Source: Neptuniibacter sp. 1_MG-2023 (GTDB lineage Bacteria > Pseudomonadota > Gammaproteobacteria > Pseudomonadales > Balneatricaceae). Taken from it: a DNA stretch of 64,000 nt. A model generated the notes under the pieces. That model saw only the letters and a list, made by a program, of their open reading frames with translations. It had not been told where the DNA came from and ran no database searches. Below, in pieces: positions 1 through 8,878 of this stretch. The translations under genes and the position numbers were made by a program. The stretch's first letter is position 1. Every line of letters begins with the position of its first letter. Location of the stretch: the NCBI RefSeq assembly GCF_030547185.1, contig NZ_JAUOQR010000010.1, positions 62,001 to 126,000 on the forward strand, given 5' to 3'.

Positions 1-1876
1 CATGTGGCCAGTTAACTTGGGCTTTTACCTTATTAAGGCGGCCATACATTATCGACATCGCCCCATCATGTACGTTTTTAAGACAAACAGGTTCAGCATT
101 TCCTGACGTTTTTCGTGAGAACTCTTTCAATGGATGGATAATTTTAGCCATCCTTTCCGTTAATTTACTTATCTCATTCAAATTCTTTTCAGCCGTATCC
201 ATACGCCCGAGCTTAAGAAAAGCCTGCGCATTATCAGCATAAGTACGAATAGCCGTTAGCGGTTGATTAAGCTCATGGTTAATACCTGCTGACATCTGCC
301 CTAATACCGCCAGCTTTGCCGTCTGAATCAACTCATCTTGTGTATTCTGATGCTTTTCAACCTCTTCCAACAGCTTTCTATTCGCATCGGTTAGATCAGC
401 CGTTCGCTCTTCAACGCGGTGTTCAAGAAGCTCTCGCGCATGCTTTAGCTCCTCTTCATACTGCTTACGTTGCGTAATATCGTGGATCGTGACAATAAAC
501 CGTTTAATCGCACCATAGTCCATATGCCCAATAATTAATTCAATTGGAAAGACCGAACCGTTTTTACGTAAACCCCGCGCCTCGGTGAATAACTCATCTT
601 GGCGGTCCTCATCTGATGCGGTCAGATGTCGCCAGCAGATCGCCCTATCTTCTTGGGCTAAGAGTTTACTGATATATGCAGATCTAACATTGACCTCATC
701 ATATCCAAATAGCTTCTCACCCATAGAGTTCATGCTTTCAATCCGCCCTTGAGCATCTAAGGTAATCAAACCTGCTTGGGTATTATCAATTATTGCCCTA
801 ACTCTCGCTTCATTCTCCTCGAGTGCTTTTGTTTCAAGTAATTTAAAACGTGCCCGCTCCCGGGTAATACGCTGCCGAGTCAGTAATACCATGATCAACA
901 AAACTAATGCGATAAAGATAAACCCTATAGTCAAAGCGGTATAAAACATTTTAACTTTGACAGATTTGGTACTCGCTAAGACAACAACTGTAAGACCGCT
1001 ATCTTCTAAGTCTCGACTTTGTAGAAGAAATTCTTTCGCTTTAACCCCGTCTAAGGCTTCGTTATTGATCCTATCCCCATCCACCAGTGTGACGAGTGTA
1101 CCGCCCTCTTCGCGCTCTTTTTTCTCAATAATATCTAGGGCTGTTAATTGATGATCTCCGTACCTTAAACTTTCGGCTATTCGCTGAATCGCTTGTTGAG
1201 ATAAAGGTTTAAGAGTTCGAAACTTCCAGTCGGTCTGAGTTGATATAAAAATCACCCCATCTTCATCCGTCACTAAGATATCTAAATCAGGATCCGTCCA
1301 ATCGGACTCAATCTCGTTTAAATCAATTTTGACAACAACGACACCTATAATTTGGTTATGGCTATAAGCGGGAAAAGAGAAGTAATAACCTCTTTTTTTC
1401 GAAACAGAACCTAACGCAAAATAACGCCCAGCCTTTCCTTCCATCGCATCTTTAAAGTAGGGCCTAAACGCATAGTTCTTCCCTACAAAAGAGCGCTCAT
1501 TCGCCCAATTGCTTGCAGCAATAGTCATCCCGAGGTTATTCATCAAATACACATCTGCAGCATTGATCGATTGATTAACCTGCTCCAGATAGATATTAGC
1601 CCGCTGTGTCGATAAATTATCCGGCCACTGAAGCGCATCGGTCAAAGTAGAATGAGATGATAAAAGTTTAGGTAAGTCTTTATAGCGATCCAGTTTTTGC
1701 TGAAGGCTCAGGATATAACGATTTAAATCGGCACTAGAACGATGCTGCAGTTCATCCAGCCCCTGAGTACGACTGATTAACGTTGTTTGCACAACAACAA
1801 CGACAAAAGTAGAAACCAGAAAGGTCACGAATAGTAATCGGTAACGACGCCAAGTTGTCGATAAAATATGAGACAT
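1..1876 (-). CDS. DctB-like membrane sensor histidine kinase (3' end cut by window)
   Basis: The first 625 residues read open from an ATG at 1876 to the window edge. Visible in order: a transmembrane segment near residues 13–32, a periplasmic sensor region of about 270 residues of the dCACHE type, a second transmembrane segment near 305–330, a PAS domain near 350–470, a short coiled coil, and a HisKA H-box reading GINHELNQPLTAIRTYADNA with the phospho-acceptor His at about residue 534. The ATPase domain lies outside the window. This layout matches C4-dicarboxylate sensors of the DctB type with an added PAS domain; such kinases normally work with a sigma-54 response regulator, which is not in view. 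The ligand is an inference from the family. The gene is divergent from pyruvate kinase. Confidence 0.85.
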   Translation of the reverse strand, partial: MSHILSTTWRRYRLLFVTFLVSTFVVVVVQTTLISRTQGLDELQHRSSADLNRYILSLQQKLDRYKDLPKLLSSHSTLTDALQWPDNLSTQRANIYLEQVNQSINAADVYLMNNLGMTIAASNWANERSFVGKNYAFRPYFKDAMEGKAGRYFALGSVSKKRGYYFSFPAYSHNQIIGVVVVKIDLNEIESDWTDPDLDILVTDEDGVIFISTQTDWKFRTLKPLSQQAIQRIAESLRYGDHQLTALDIIEKKEREEGGTLVTLVDGDRINNEALDGVKAKEFLLQSRDLEDSGLTVVVLASTKSVKVKMFYTALTIGFIFIALVLLIMVLLTRQRITRERARFKLLETKALEENEARVRAIIDNTQAGLITLDAQGRIESMNSMGEKLFGYDEVNVRSAYISKLLAQEDRAICWRHLTASDEDRQDELFTEARGLRKNGSVFPIELIIGHMDYGAIKRFIVTIHDITQRKQYEEELKHARELLEHRVEERTADLTDANRKLLEEVEKHQNTQDELIQTAKLAVLGQMSAGINHELNQPLTAIRTYADNAQAFLKLGRMDTAEKNLNEISKLTERMAKIIHPLKEFSRKTSGNAEPVCLKNVHDGAMSIMYGRLNKVKAQVNWPH

Positions 1877-1968
1877 AAATTTATGGCCAGTAAGGTTATC
1901 TGCTCGTTTATTAAAGCTCTTTTTATACTTAGTATCGAGAAATACTTAATTCGTACACTTAGTAGCAC

Positions 1969-1974
1969 TATACT
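1969..1974 (+). promoter_or_regulatory. possible -10 box upstream of pyruvate kinase
   Basis: TATACT lies 39 bp before the pyk ATG, in the AT-rich gap between the divergent kinase and pyk. No good -35 hexamer is visible at 16–18 bp, so this is a weak call. Confidence 0.3.
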
Positions 1975-2013
1975 AGAGTCTAATGTTTCTCAAATACGGA
2001 GCAAATTTTTCTC

Positions 2014-3450
2014 ATGTTGAAACGTACAAAAATTGTTGCCACTTTAGGCCCATCCACTGACCAGCCTGGTGTATTGGAAGAGATTCTTCGTAATGGAGTA
2101 AACACAGTCCGCCTAAATTTCTCCCATGGCAGCGCAGCAGATCACCGAAAAAGAGCCAGCGACGTTAGAAAAACTGCACGTAAATTGGGCTTATCCATCG
2201 CAATACTTGGTGATTTGCAAGGTCCGAAAATTCGTATTGCTCGTTTCAAAGATGATCGCATTACTCTTAAGAAAGGTGATCAATTCACATTAGATGCACA
2301 ACTCGGCAACCAAGATGGCGACCAACAGCAAGTCGGAATAGATTATAAAGCGCTTCCAGAAGACAGTTCGGCTGGAGATATTCTGCTGCTAGATGATGGC
2401 CGCGTGCAGCTCAAAGTTTTGAGCATTGATGGAAGCCGAATTCTGACAGAAGTTATGATTGGCGGCCCTCTTTCAAATAATAAAGGCATCAACCGTCAAG
2501 GCGGAGGCCTTTCTGCGGCCGCCCTAACAGAAAAAGACCGCAGAGATATTAAAGTTGCTGGCGAAATCGATATGGACTACATCGCCGTATCTTTCCCTCG
2601 TAATGCAGAAGACCTACACGAAGCCCGTAGATTATTGGATGAAGCAGGAAGCCGTGCGGAGATAATTGCTAAAATTGAACGTGCAGAAACCGTTGCCAGC
2701 AATGAAGCGCTCGATCAAATTATCCTTGCTTGTGATGGGATTATGGTTGCGCGTGGTGACTTAGGGGTAGAAATTGGTGATGCGGAACTTATCGGTGTAC
2801 AAAAACATCTGATTCAACGCTCCAGGGAACTGAACCGCTTTGTCATTACAGCAACACAGATGATGGAGTCGATGATCGAAAACCCAATGCCTACCCGTGC
2901 AGAAGTTTTCGATGTTGCTAACGCTATTCTTGATGGAACCGATGCCGTCATGCTGTCAGCAGAGACCGCAGCAGGTAAACACCCTATAGAGGTCGTTAAA
3001 TCAATGACCTCTATATGCCAAGGCGCGGAGAAACACCAAATAGCACGCCCAATGGAGACAAATATCTCCATGAAAATGGAACGTTTTGACGAAACTATCG
3101 CACGGTCTGCAATGTATACGGCCAACCATCTCATCGGTGTAAAAGCGATAATCTGTCTAACAGAATCAGGGTCTACTCCATTATGGATGTCACGTATCCG
3201 CTCGGGCCTACCTATATTTGCGCTGACTCGCAATGAAAGAACTATGCGCCGCACCGCACTTTATCGAGGTGTTGAACCTATCTTCTTTGATGCAACCCAG
3301 ATCAGTGAAGATAAACTTAATACCGAGGTCCTTGCAGGTCTAAAAGCGCGTAATCTCCTCCAAACCGGCGACCTTGTTATCCTTACCCGTGGCGCAACCT
3401 TAGGGAAAGATGGCGGCACCAACTCAATGCAGGTATTAAGCGTATCCTGA
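2014..3450 (+). CDS. pyk: pyruvate kinase
   Basis: A 478-residue protein of normal pyruvate kinase length that converts phosphoenolpyruvate and ADP to pyruvate and ATP in the last step of glycolysis. Family motifs are clear: RLNFSHG near residue 33, GDLQGPKIR near 66, the active-site KIERAE near 220 containing the catalytic Lys, and TATQMMESM near 279. The C-terminal alpha/beta domain carries [12 protein letters not shown]-type sequence typical of the single-copy marine gammaproteobacterial enzyme, closer to PykA than PykF by general look; that subtype is inference. The ATG at 2014 has only a poor ribosome site (GGAG about 13 bp upstream). The gene stands alone and is followed by a hairpin. 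Confidence 0.96.
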   Translation: MLKRTKIVATLGPSTDQPGVLEEILRNGVNTVRLNFSHGSAADHRKRASDVRKTARKLGLSIAILGDLQGPKIRIARFKDDRITLKKGDQFTLDAQLGNQDGDQQQVGIDYKALPEDSSAGDILLLDDGRVQLKVLSIDGSRILTEVMIGGPLSNNKGINRQGGGLSAAALTEKDRRDIKVAGEIDMDYIAVSFPRNAEDLHEARRLLDEAGSRAEIIAKIERAETVASNEALDQIILACDGIMVARGDLGVEIGDAELIGVQKHLIQRSRELNRFVITATQMMESMIENPMPTRAEVFDVANAILDGTDAVMLSAETAAGKHPIEVVKSMTSICQGAEKHQIARPMETNISMKMERFDETIARSAMYTANHLIGVKAIICLTESGSTPLWMSRIRSGLPIFALTRNERTMRRTALYRGVEPIFFDATQISEDKLNTEVLAGLKARNLLQTGDLVILTRGATLGKDGGTNSMQVLSVS

Positions 3451-3463
3451 GCAATTTTCATTG

Positions 3464-3488
3464 GAGCAGGTATTTTCTTTACCTGCTC
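3464..3488 (+). terminator. hairpin after pyruvate kinase
   Basis: Perfect 9-bp arms (GAGCAGGTA / TACCTGCTC) with a 7-base loop lie 13 bp after the pyk stop. The downstream tract is AT-rich rather than a clean T-run, so it may be a weak terminator. Confidence 0.45.
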
Positions 3489-3565
3489 TAATGAATTATT
3501 TCATTTAAATCCGGTCAATATTGCGAACAATTCGTTTCATTGCAGCAATTTAGCGTTTGCTCAAT

Positions 3566-3571
3566 TATAAT
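3566..3571 (+). promoter_or_regulatory. consensus -10 box upstream of gshA
   Basis: A perfect TATAAT ends only 11 bases before the ATG at 3583, so a transcript from it would start at about 3578. No convincing -35 is present at the right distance. This position argues for a downstream translation start in gshA. Confidence 0.5.
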
Positions 3572-3606
3572 GCCCCCCTTCAATGAGTGACTTAAAGGAT
3601 CAGCGT

Positions 3607-5187
3607 TTGTCTTCCACAACATCCTATTCCCAACTACAGCAGAAGCTCAGCTGGTTAAAAGAAAGCGGCCACGTTAATTTATTAACTCAGCTTCAGCATG
3701 GTTTAGAGAAAGAAGGTTTACGTGTAGATCTTGATAAAGAACTCGCACAAACTTCTCACCCTGTAGCCCTTGGGTCTGCTCTTACTCACGAGTATATAAC
3801 TACGGATTATTCTGAGTCGTTACTGGAATTTATTACCCCAGTCTTTGAACAGTCATCTGATGCATTACAATTTTTGGCGGATCTACATCGCTACACCTAC
3901 CAAAATTTGGACGAAGAGCTGATCTGGCCAGCCAGTATGCCATGCCACCTTTTAGATGAATCAATAATTCCAATTGCCCGTTATGGCGATTCCAATGTTG
4001 GGAAGATGAAATACATCTATCGCGTAGGTTTAGAAAACCGCTACGGTAAGATGATGCAAACCATTGCCGGTATTCACTATAACTTTTCAATGCCTACCGA
4101 CTTTTGGCCGATACTCCAAACCTACATGGGCGATAGTGGCTCCCTGCAAGAGTTCAGATCAGCCTCCTATTTTAGCCTTATTAGAAACTTCCGCCGCTAC
4201 TCTTGGTTGTTAATCTATTTATTTGGTGCATCACCTGCGCTTTGTAGCTCTTTCCTAAAAGGGAAAAAACACGCACTAGAGAGCTTATCAGGAGATACCC
4301 TCTATCTGCCTTATGCAACCTCTTTACGCATGAGTGATTTGGGTTATTCCAACAAAGCACAAGCGGGCCTTAATATCTGCTTTAACCACTTAAATACTTA
4401 TGCAAGCTCACTGAACCGAGCGATCCGAACAACCTACAAACCTTATGAAAGCTTAGGTGTTAAGGTCGATGGGCAGTACAAACAGTTAAACGCTAACGTA
4501 CTGCAAATTGAGAATGAATATTACAGCGATATCCGTCCTAAGCGTGTTACACAATCTGGCGAAAAGCCTGTACACGCATTGATTGCTCGCGGCGTGGAAT
4601 ATATCGAAGTTCGTAATACCGATATAAATCCATTTTTACCTCTAGGTATAGATCAATGCCAAGCGGATTTCTTAGACACCTTCTTGCTAACCTGCCTTCT
4701 AATGGAAGAAAGAGAAATTAGCACCGAAGAGTGCGATCAGATTAGTGAAAACCACCAGCGCGTTGTTAGCCGAGGCAGAGAACCAGGATTAACTCTTCTC
4801 AAAGATGATCAGGAGATCGCTCTACACCAATGGGGTAGTGAACTATTGCTAGAGATGCAACAAACAGCCGCTCTATTGGATGAAGCTTACGGAAGTACGA
4901 ACTACGTCCAATCGGTACAAGAGCAACAAAAGAAATTAGACAATCCAGAACTCACTCCTTCAGCACAAGTGCTAAAAGTAATGCGTGAGCAAAACCTAAG
5001 TCATAGCGAATTTGTTATGCAACAAGCCAAATTGCATAAACAAACGCTCTTATCTGACCTTATTGATCAGAACATGGAAGTTAAACTGAGAGATATGCAA
5101 GGTGACTCTCTGCAAGAACAGCGTGAGATTGAAGCGGCTGACAGCCAAGATTTCGATAGTTACTTAGCTGAATACATGTCAAATTAA
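3607..5187 (+). CDS. gshA: glutamate–cysteine ligase
   Basis: Makes gamma-glutamylcysteine from Glu, Cys and ATP, the first step of glutathione synthesis. The proteobacterial GshA signature blocks are visible: an ELEKEGLRV-like segment (HGLEKEGLRV), GSALTHEYITTDYSE, LLEFITP, the LHRYTYQN block and WPASMPC. Length (about 526 residues) fits the E. coli enzyme at 518. Start choice: an ATG at 3583 is in frame, but it sits only 11 bases downstream of a TATAAT and has no ribosome site. TTG at 3607 has AAAGGA with 7-base spacing and begins close to where family similarity begins. If the ATG is used the protein gains 8 residues. The gene lies 10 kb from a gamma-glutamyltransferase gene and 16 kb from 5-oxoprolinase genes, both of which act in glutathione turnover. 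Confidence 0.93.
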   Translation: MSSTTSYSQLQQKLSWLKESGHVNLLTQLQHGLEKEGLRVDLDKELAQTSHPVALGSALTHEYITTDYSESLLEFITPVFEQSSDALQFLADLHRYTYQNLDEELIWPASMPCHLLDESIIPIARYGDSNVGKMKYIYRVGLENRYGKMMQTIAGIHYNFSMPTDFWPILQTYMGDSGSLQEFRSASYFSLIRNFRRYSWLLIYLFGASPALCSSFLKGKKHALESLSGDTLYLPYATSLRMSDLGYSNKAQAGLNICFNHLNTYASSLNRAIRTTYKPYESLGVKVDGQYKQLNANVLQIENEYYSDIRPKRVTQSGEKPVHALIARGVEYIEVRNTDINPFLPLGIDQCQADFLDTFLLTCLLMEEREISTEECDQISENHQRVVSRGREPGLTLLKDDQEIALHQWGSELLLEMQQTAALLDEAYGSTNYVQSVQEQQKKLDNPELTPSAQVLKVMREQNLSHSEFVMQQAKLHKQTLLSDLIDQNMEVKLRDMQGDSLQEQREIEAADSQDFDSYLAEYMSN

Positions 5188-5211
5188 GGGGCTATATCTT
5201 GGAATAAAAAA

Positions 5212-5238
5212 ATGCAGGCTTAGCCTGCATCTTTTTAT
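5212..5238. terminator. bidirectional rho-independent terminator (gshA / FliL-like gene)
   Basis: ATGCAGGCT TAGCCTGCAT forms a tight hairpin with A-runs on the left and T-runs on the right. It therefore suits both gshA on the plus strand and the convergent gene on the minus strand. Confidence 0.85.
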
Positions 5239-5259
5239 TCTAACGAACAATATATAAGC

Positions 5260-5664
5260 TTACTGAACAACAAAGCTGGTAAAAAACAGGTCAGACACAA
5301 AGCTCTCGCTTTCTTCTGCAATAAGAACATCCTGTACGACTTTCAACGCTTTTTTAGCCAATATATTTTGTGCTTCAATCGTCCCAACTGTTTCATCATT
5401 TTGAGAACTTAACAAAAAGACCAAATCATTTCTGATTTGCGGCATATGAGCATTAACCGCATGGTGTGCCGATTCACTCGAAACTTGAATTGTTACTTCG
5501 CATTTAAGAAAACGAGGTTTACCTACACCATCCAAGTTCGTTGTGAATGACTTCAATTCGATATAGTTCACATAATCTTCAACTGTTTTCTCTGTATCAC
5601 CTTCAGCCCAAGCCAACTGCACAGAAAAAAACAATACCATTAATAAAGCCAGTCGTTTAAACAT
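5260..5664 (-). CDS. FliL-family-like exported protein
   Basis: A 134-residue protein with a typical signal peptide (MFKRLALLMVLFFSVQLAWA, cleavage near residue 20). The rest resembles the soluble FliL domain: a short YIELKSFTTNL strand, a central PQIRNDLVFLLSSQ helix, and a VQDVLIAEE helix leading to a SDLFFTSFVVQ C-terminus. FliL binds near flagellar stators, but no other flagellar gene is nearby, so a motility role is only inferred. The usual N-terminal membrane anchor seems to be replaced by a cleavable signal. A GGGG element lies about 8 bases before the ATG. Confidence 0.7.
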   Translation of the reverse strand: MFKRLALLMVLFFSVQLAWAEGDTEKTVEDYVNYIELKSFTTNLDGVGKPRFLKCEVTIQVSSESAHHAVNAHMPQIRNDLVFLLSSQNDETVGTIEAQNILAKKALKVVQDVLIAEESESFVSDLFFTSFVVQ

Positions 5665-5927
5665 TTATCGCCCCGTAAAATCCAACAATATTCCGAGTAT
5701 AACCCGCTCAGGTAATGCCCAACAGCCGCTCTGGAGAATATTTTCACTCAAGTACAGAAAAATAGCACTGGAACATGAAGCGACTCAATAAAAATGCGTT
5801 TTTCAGACAACGGCTGTTGCGCCTTGAAACAGCTTAGGAATATGATGGTTAAACCAAAGAGCGAAAGTATTGTTACAAACTTATTCTTATATGACTGCCT
5901 AAATTAAAGGCAGCAAAGGAGCGCATA

Positions 5928-6401
5928 ATGTTAGAAAAATGTAAGAGCGCTAAGGAACGTTGGGGCGGTGTCAGCGAAATTATTGATAATTGGTTAGAGG
6001 GACGGCAGCGATTGATCAGCCTATTTGTCCATCTACCTGAACAACCAATCGATGATGAACTCAATCTACGTGTTCAAACCTTCTGCCAAGTAATGATGGA
6101 TTACCTCTCATCTGGACACTTTGAAGTTTATGAACAGCTACTACTTGAAGGCAGTGACTTCGCTGACGGTAGTTTAGAAGAGGGTCAAGAACTCTTGCCT
6201 AAAATTCAGGTAAGTACGGATATTGCCCTAGACTTCAATGATGATTTTTCGACTTTATCTGAGCCAACCGTACAGACAATCAGAGAGTTCTCTGAGAATT
6301 TATCTAAACTCGGTGAAGCATTAGAGGAACGTTTTGAGCTAGAAGATAAGATGATCGCTGTACTGCATACTTCTCATCGAGATGCGGTAGTGACTGAGTA
6401 A
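5928..6401 (+). CDS. rsd: Rsd/AlgQ-type anti-sigma-70 regulator
   Basis: A 157-residue helical protein matching the Rsd/AlgQ family in length and in the opening block KSAKERWGGVSEIIDNWL, followed by ERQ-like LEGRQRLI and the FCQVMMDYLSSGHFEVYEQL segment. Family members bind region 4 of the housekeeping sigma factor and adjust sigma use in stationary phase (Rsd) or control alginate genes (AlgQ in Pseudomonas). The start at 5928 has AAAGGAG at good spacing. A WD40 lipoprotein gene follows after 10 bp, so the two are probably cotranscribed. Confidence 0.88.
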   Translation: MLEKCKSAKERWGGVSEIIDNWLEGRQRLISLFVHLPEQPIDDELNLRVQTFCQVMMDYLSSGHFEVYEQLLLEGSDFADGSLEEGQELLPKIQVSTDIALDFNDDFSTLSEPTVQTIREFSENLSKLGEALEERFELEDKMIAVLHTSHRDAVVTE

Positions 6402-6411
6402 GGATTAAATC

Positions 6412-7389
6412 ATGCAGCCTGTCGTAAAATCTGTTCTAGTCGCTAGTGGTTTACTCGTCCTTGCAGGGTGTGACAGCGGCGATGCACCCTCAGCATGGAA
6501 AGAGTACGCCCTCCGAGGGGCGTACACGGCAAGCATATCCACAGAAGGAACCTACAGCGTGATCGGCTCATTCGATCACGGTGGAAGTTTATGGAAACTC
6601 GACAACCACGAGCGTCTCTACAATTGGAATCATCGGGCGAAAACACCTTCTATTATTGCGGCGACCGCCTTCTCTCCTGAAGAGAGCTATGCCGCCACAG
6701 CGGACCAACAGAATCTTGTTCTTTGGAGCCTAAGCACAGGTCAGGCAGAAGGGTTCTGGAGCTCTCCAGCCGAAATCATGCAAATGGATCTATCACCCAA
6801 TGGCAATTATGCTCTTTTAGGATTAGCTAACCATACCGCCGTTTATTTTGATGTAAAAAGAGGTGGGGTTAAACGAACATTTCGCCATGATGCAAGAGTA
6901 AGGAGCGTCGATCTAAGTGATGATGGTTCTTTAGCATTAACGGGATCAGACGCTTACAAAGTCAAACTCTGGAGTGTTGAAACTGGCGAACTACTACAAG
7001 AGTTAACCTTAGGAAATGTAGTCGATACCGTTGCTCTTTCACCTAATAAAAAAACCGCCTTTAGTTCAGGTAGTTTGGATAAAGCGATTATCTGGGATAT
7101 TGATTCAGGTAATGAAATTCATACCCTGAGCAACATCGCTAGTTTTTCTCAAAAGAGAATCAGCTATCTCAGTGCCCGTTTTTCCCCTGACAGCCAGCAA
7201 CTACTCACAGGCACCGCCTCAGGTTTAGTGCAATTATGGGATGTAAACACTGGGGAAGAGTTAAAAAGCTGGAGAGTTCACCGCAGAGACGCCTACGGCC
7301 CAGTGCAAGCTGGAGTCTATGCCGTTGGCTTTGGCCAAGGGAAATATTATGCCCTTGCCTCTAATGGAATAATGAACGAACTGAAATAA
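6412..7389 (+). CDS. WD40-repeat lipoprotein
   Basis: A 325-residue protein with a lipoprotein signal: hydrophobic segment then LVLAGC lipobox, Cys at about residue 20. The mature part shows repeated beta-propeller blades, each ending in the WD40-type pattern hydrophobic-x-W-D/S (for example VKLWSVETGELL, AIIWDIDSGNEI, VQLWDVNTGEEL), about six or seven blades. This predicts a periplasmic or outer-membrane-tethered scaffold protein; partners are unknown. AAGGA lies 8 bases before the ATG, and the gene follows rsd by 10 bp. Confidence 0.85.
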   Translation: MQPVVKSVLVASGLLVLAGCDSGDAPSAWKEYALRGAYTASISTEGTYSVIGSFDHGGSLWKLDNHERLYNWNHRAKTPSIIAATAFSPEESYAATADQQNLVLWSLSTGQAEGFWSSPAEIMQMDLSPNGNYALLGLANHTAVYFDVKRGGVKRTFRHDARVRSVDLSDDGSLALTGSDAYKVKLWSVETGELLQELTLGNVVDTVALSPNKKTAFSSGSLDKAIIWDIDSGNEIHTLSNIASFSQKRISYLSARFSPDSQQLLTGTASGLVQLWDVNTGEELKSWRVHRRDAYGPVQAGVYAVGFGQGKYYALASNGIMNELK

Positions 7390-7421
7390 CGGTTCAATAA
7401 AAACACCGCGCACTGCATAAC

Positions 7422-7463
7422 AAAAAAGGCCGCAACATGATTAACAATGTTGCGGCCTTTTTT
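7422..7463. terminator. strong bidirectional rho-independent terminator
   Basis: A-run, then GGCCGCAACAT paired with ATGTTGCGGCC, then a T-run. It separates the convergent WD40 lipoprotein and FKBP genes and suits both. Confidence 0.92.
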
Positions 7464-7483
7464 ATCTATCCAAAAAGAAGAGC

Positions 7484-8197
7484 TTACTTAGCTTCTTCTG
7501 TTGCTTCTTCAGCTTTCGGATTAATTTCAAGTAACTCAACTTCAAAGATCAGCGTTTCGTTCGGTCCAATTGCACCGCCCATACCACCGGGTCCATAAGC
7601 AAGTTCAGATGGAATAACTAAGCGTGCTTTACCACCCTCTTTAATAAGCTGTAGACCTTCAGTCCAGCCTGGGATAACACCATTCAGAGGGAAAGAAACG
7701 GGCTCATTACGGGAATAAGAGCTATCAAACTCAGTTCCATCAATCAACGTACCACGGTAATGAACTTTTACTATATCTTCAGCCGTTGGCGTTTTACCTT
7801 TACCTGCCGTTAGTTCTTGATACTGCAAACCAGACTTAGTTGTTACAACGCCTTTCTTTTTACCGTTCTCAGCTAGGTATTTTGTACCTTTATCTAGATT
7901 ATCTTGGCTTAGCTGATCAAATTTCTTTTTCTGTTCTGCAACTTGACGCTCTTGGAAGGCTTTCATAACCTCTCCAACTTGATCAGGTGTCAGCTGTGGC
8001 TCTTCACCAGCATAAGTCGTTTTAGCTGCAGCGATGAAGGTATCAAAATCAAGATCAGAAATTGTTTTAAGTTGCTCGCCTACCATTAACCCAACACTGT
8101 AGCTAACTTTCTGCTCTTCAGTTTCTAGTTCTACTGCTGTAACAGCTGGAGAGATTAACGCGGCACTAAGAGCAACCGCTAATAAAGTTTGTTTCAT
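7484..8197 (-). CDS. FKBP-type peptidyl-prolyl isomerase, Mip/FkpA family
   Basis: A 237-residue exported foldase. There is a signal peptide (about residues 1–21), an N-terminal helical dimerisation domain (about 22–115) and a C-terminal FKBP domain (about 120–225). The FKBP domain shows VKVHYRGTLIDGTEFDSSY, VIPGWTEGLQ, the SELAYGPGGMGG loop and LIFEVELLEI. Members catalyse prolyl cis-trans isomerisation and act as periplasmic chaperones. GGATAAG lies upstream of the ATG at 8197. The short C-terminal tail is acidic and Ala/Glu-rich. Confidence 0.93.
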   Translation of the reverse strand: MKQTLLAVALSAALISPAVTAVELETEEQKVSYSVGLMVGEQLKTISDLDFDTFIAAAKTTYAGEEPQLTPDQVGEVMKAFQERQVAEQKKKFDQLSQDNLDKGTKYLAENGKKKGVVTTKSGLQYQELTAGKGKTPTAEDIVKVHYRGTLIDGTEFDSSYSRNEPVSFPLNGVIPGWTEGLQLIKEGGKARLVIPSELAYGPGGMGGAIGPNETLIFEVELLEINPKAEEATEEAK

Positions 8198-8371
8198 CTG
8201 TTCTTATCCTTATTTATTATTCACTGGAAGTCCGTATTTATAGGCGACTTCCTAATAATCAAAACCATTCAAGGGCCAATGCAAACGTATTTCCAGTCCA
8301 CTTCTGTGATGCTTAGTCCACGATTAAACCGCAAAGTTCACTCGCAAACCACCCCAAACCGCCCCATTTAT

Positions 8372-8878
8372 TCATAAGTAGTGATTTAGTGCTGATAAAA
8401 TAGGTCCAATTGCTAATTCAAGTTCAGGACTCACTTCAACATTTGCTGTTGCTATATAAGACTCAAGATTATTTCGGACTAAAGAGCGCGAGCCTTTAGA
8501 CTGCATATAGACTCTCTTTTGCTGATATAACATAGCGAATTCAACCTGCTCACAGGCAAGTTCAGCTTGTTTCAATTTATCATAACATTCAGCTAATGCT
8601 CCACAATCTGCCTTCCGCCCTCGCACACGAAAGCGGATATCCCTCAATGCACCTGCGACCTCAAATTGCCACTGATCAGCATCATCACTTACACCAACCT
8701 CCGTTTTTTCACCTTGGCAGCCACACCAAACGGCATAGATAACCCGATTAATGCTCAAGCCAAATTGATCTTGTAGTAACAAACAAGCCGATTCAATACC
8801 GGGCTGTTGATAAAAATTGAGCGCAAAGTCCCATAGATCGTTTTTCAATTGCATCTGTATGTTAAAATCCGCCGCCAT
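8372..8878 (-). CDS. TIGR02444-family protein of unknown function
   Basis: A 168-residue protein whose start (LWDFALNFYQQPGIESACLLLQDQFGLSIN) is the signature of the TIGR02444 family, small proteins found in many gammaproteobacteria beside an ABC-F gene. No catalytic motif is visible; residues 75–120 look helical. The ATG at 8878 has no ribosome site and overlaps the divergent ABC-F start, so the internal ATG at 8854 is a fair alternative. Confidence 0.8.
   Translation of the reverse strand: MAADFNIQMQLKNDLWDFALNFYQQPGIESACLLLQDQFGLSINRVIYAVWCGCQGEKTEVGVSDDADQWQFEVAGALRDIRFRVRGRKADCGALAECYDKLKQAELACEQVEFAMLYQQKRVYMQSKGSRSLVRNNLESYIATANVEVSPELELAIGPILSALNHYL

Noticed and set aside
957-1151. 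Plus-strand ORF inside the sensor kinase gene
   Set aside because: Lies antisense to a clear histidine kinase reading frame and its protein shows no family motif.
2814-3461. Minus-strand ORFs opposite pyruvate kinase
   Set aside because: Complete overlap with a well-supported gene; shadow frames.
8817-8876. 20-residue N-terminal extension of the ABC-F protein
   Set aside because: The ATG at 8877 gives the family start, and the extension runs through the divergent TIGR02444 gene.
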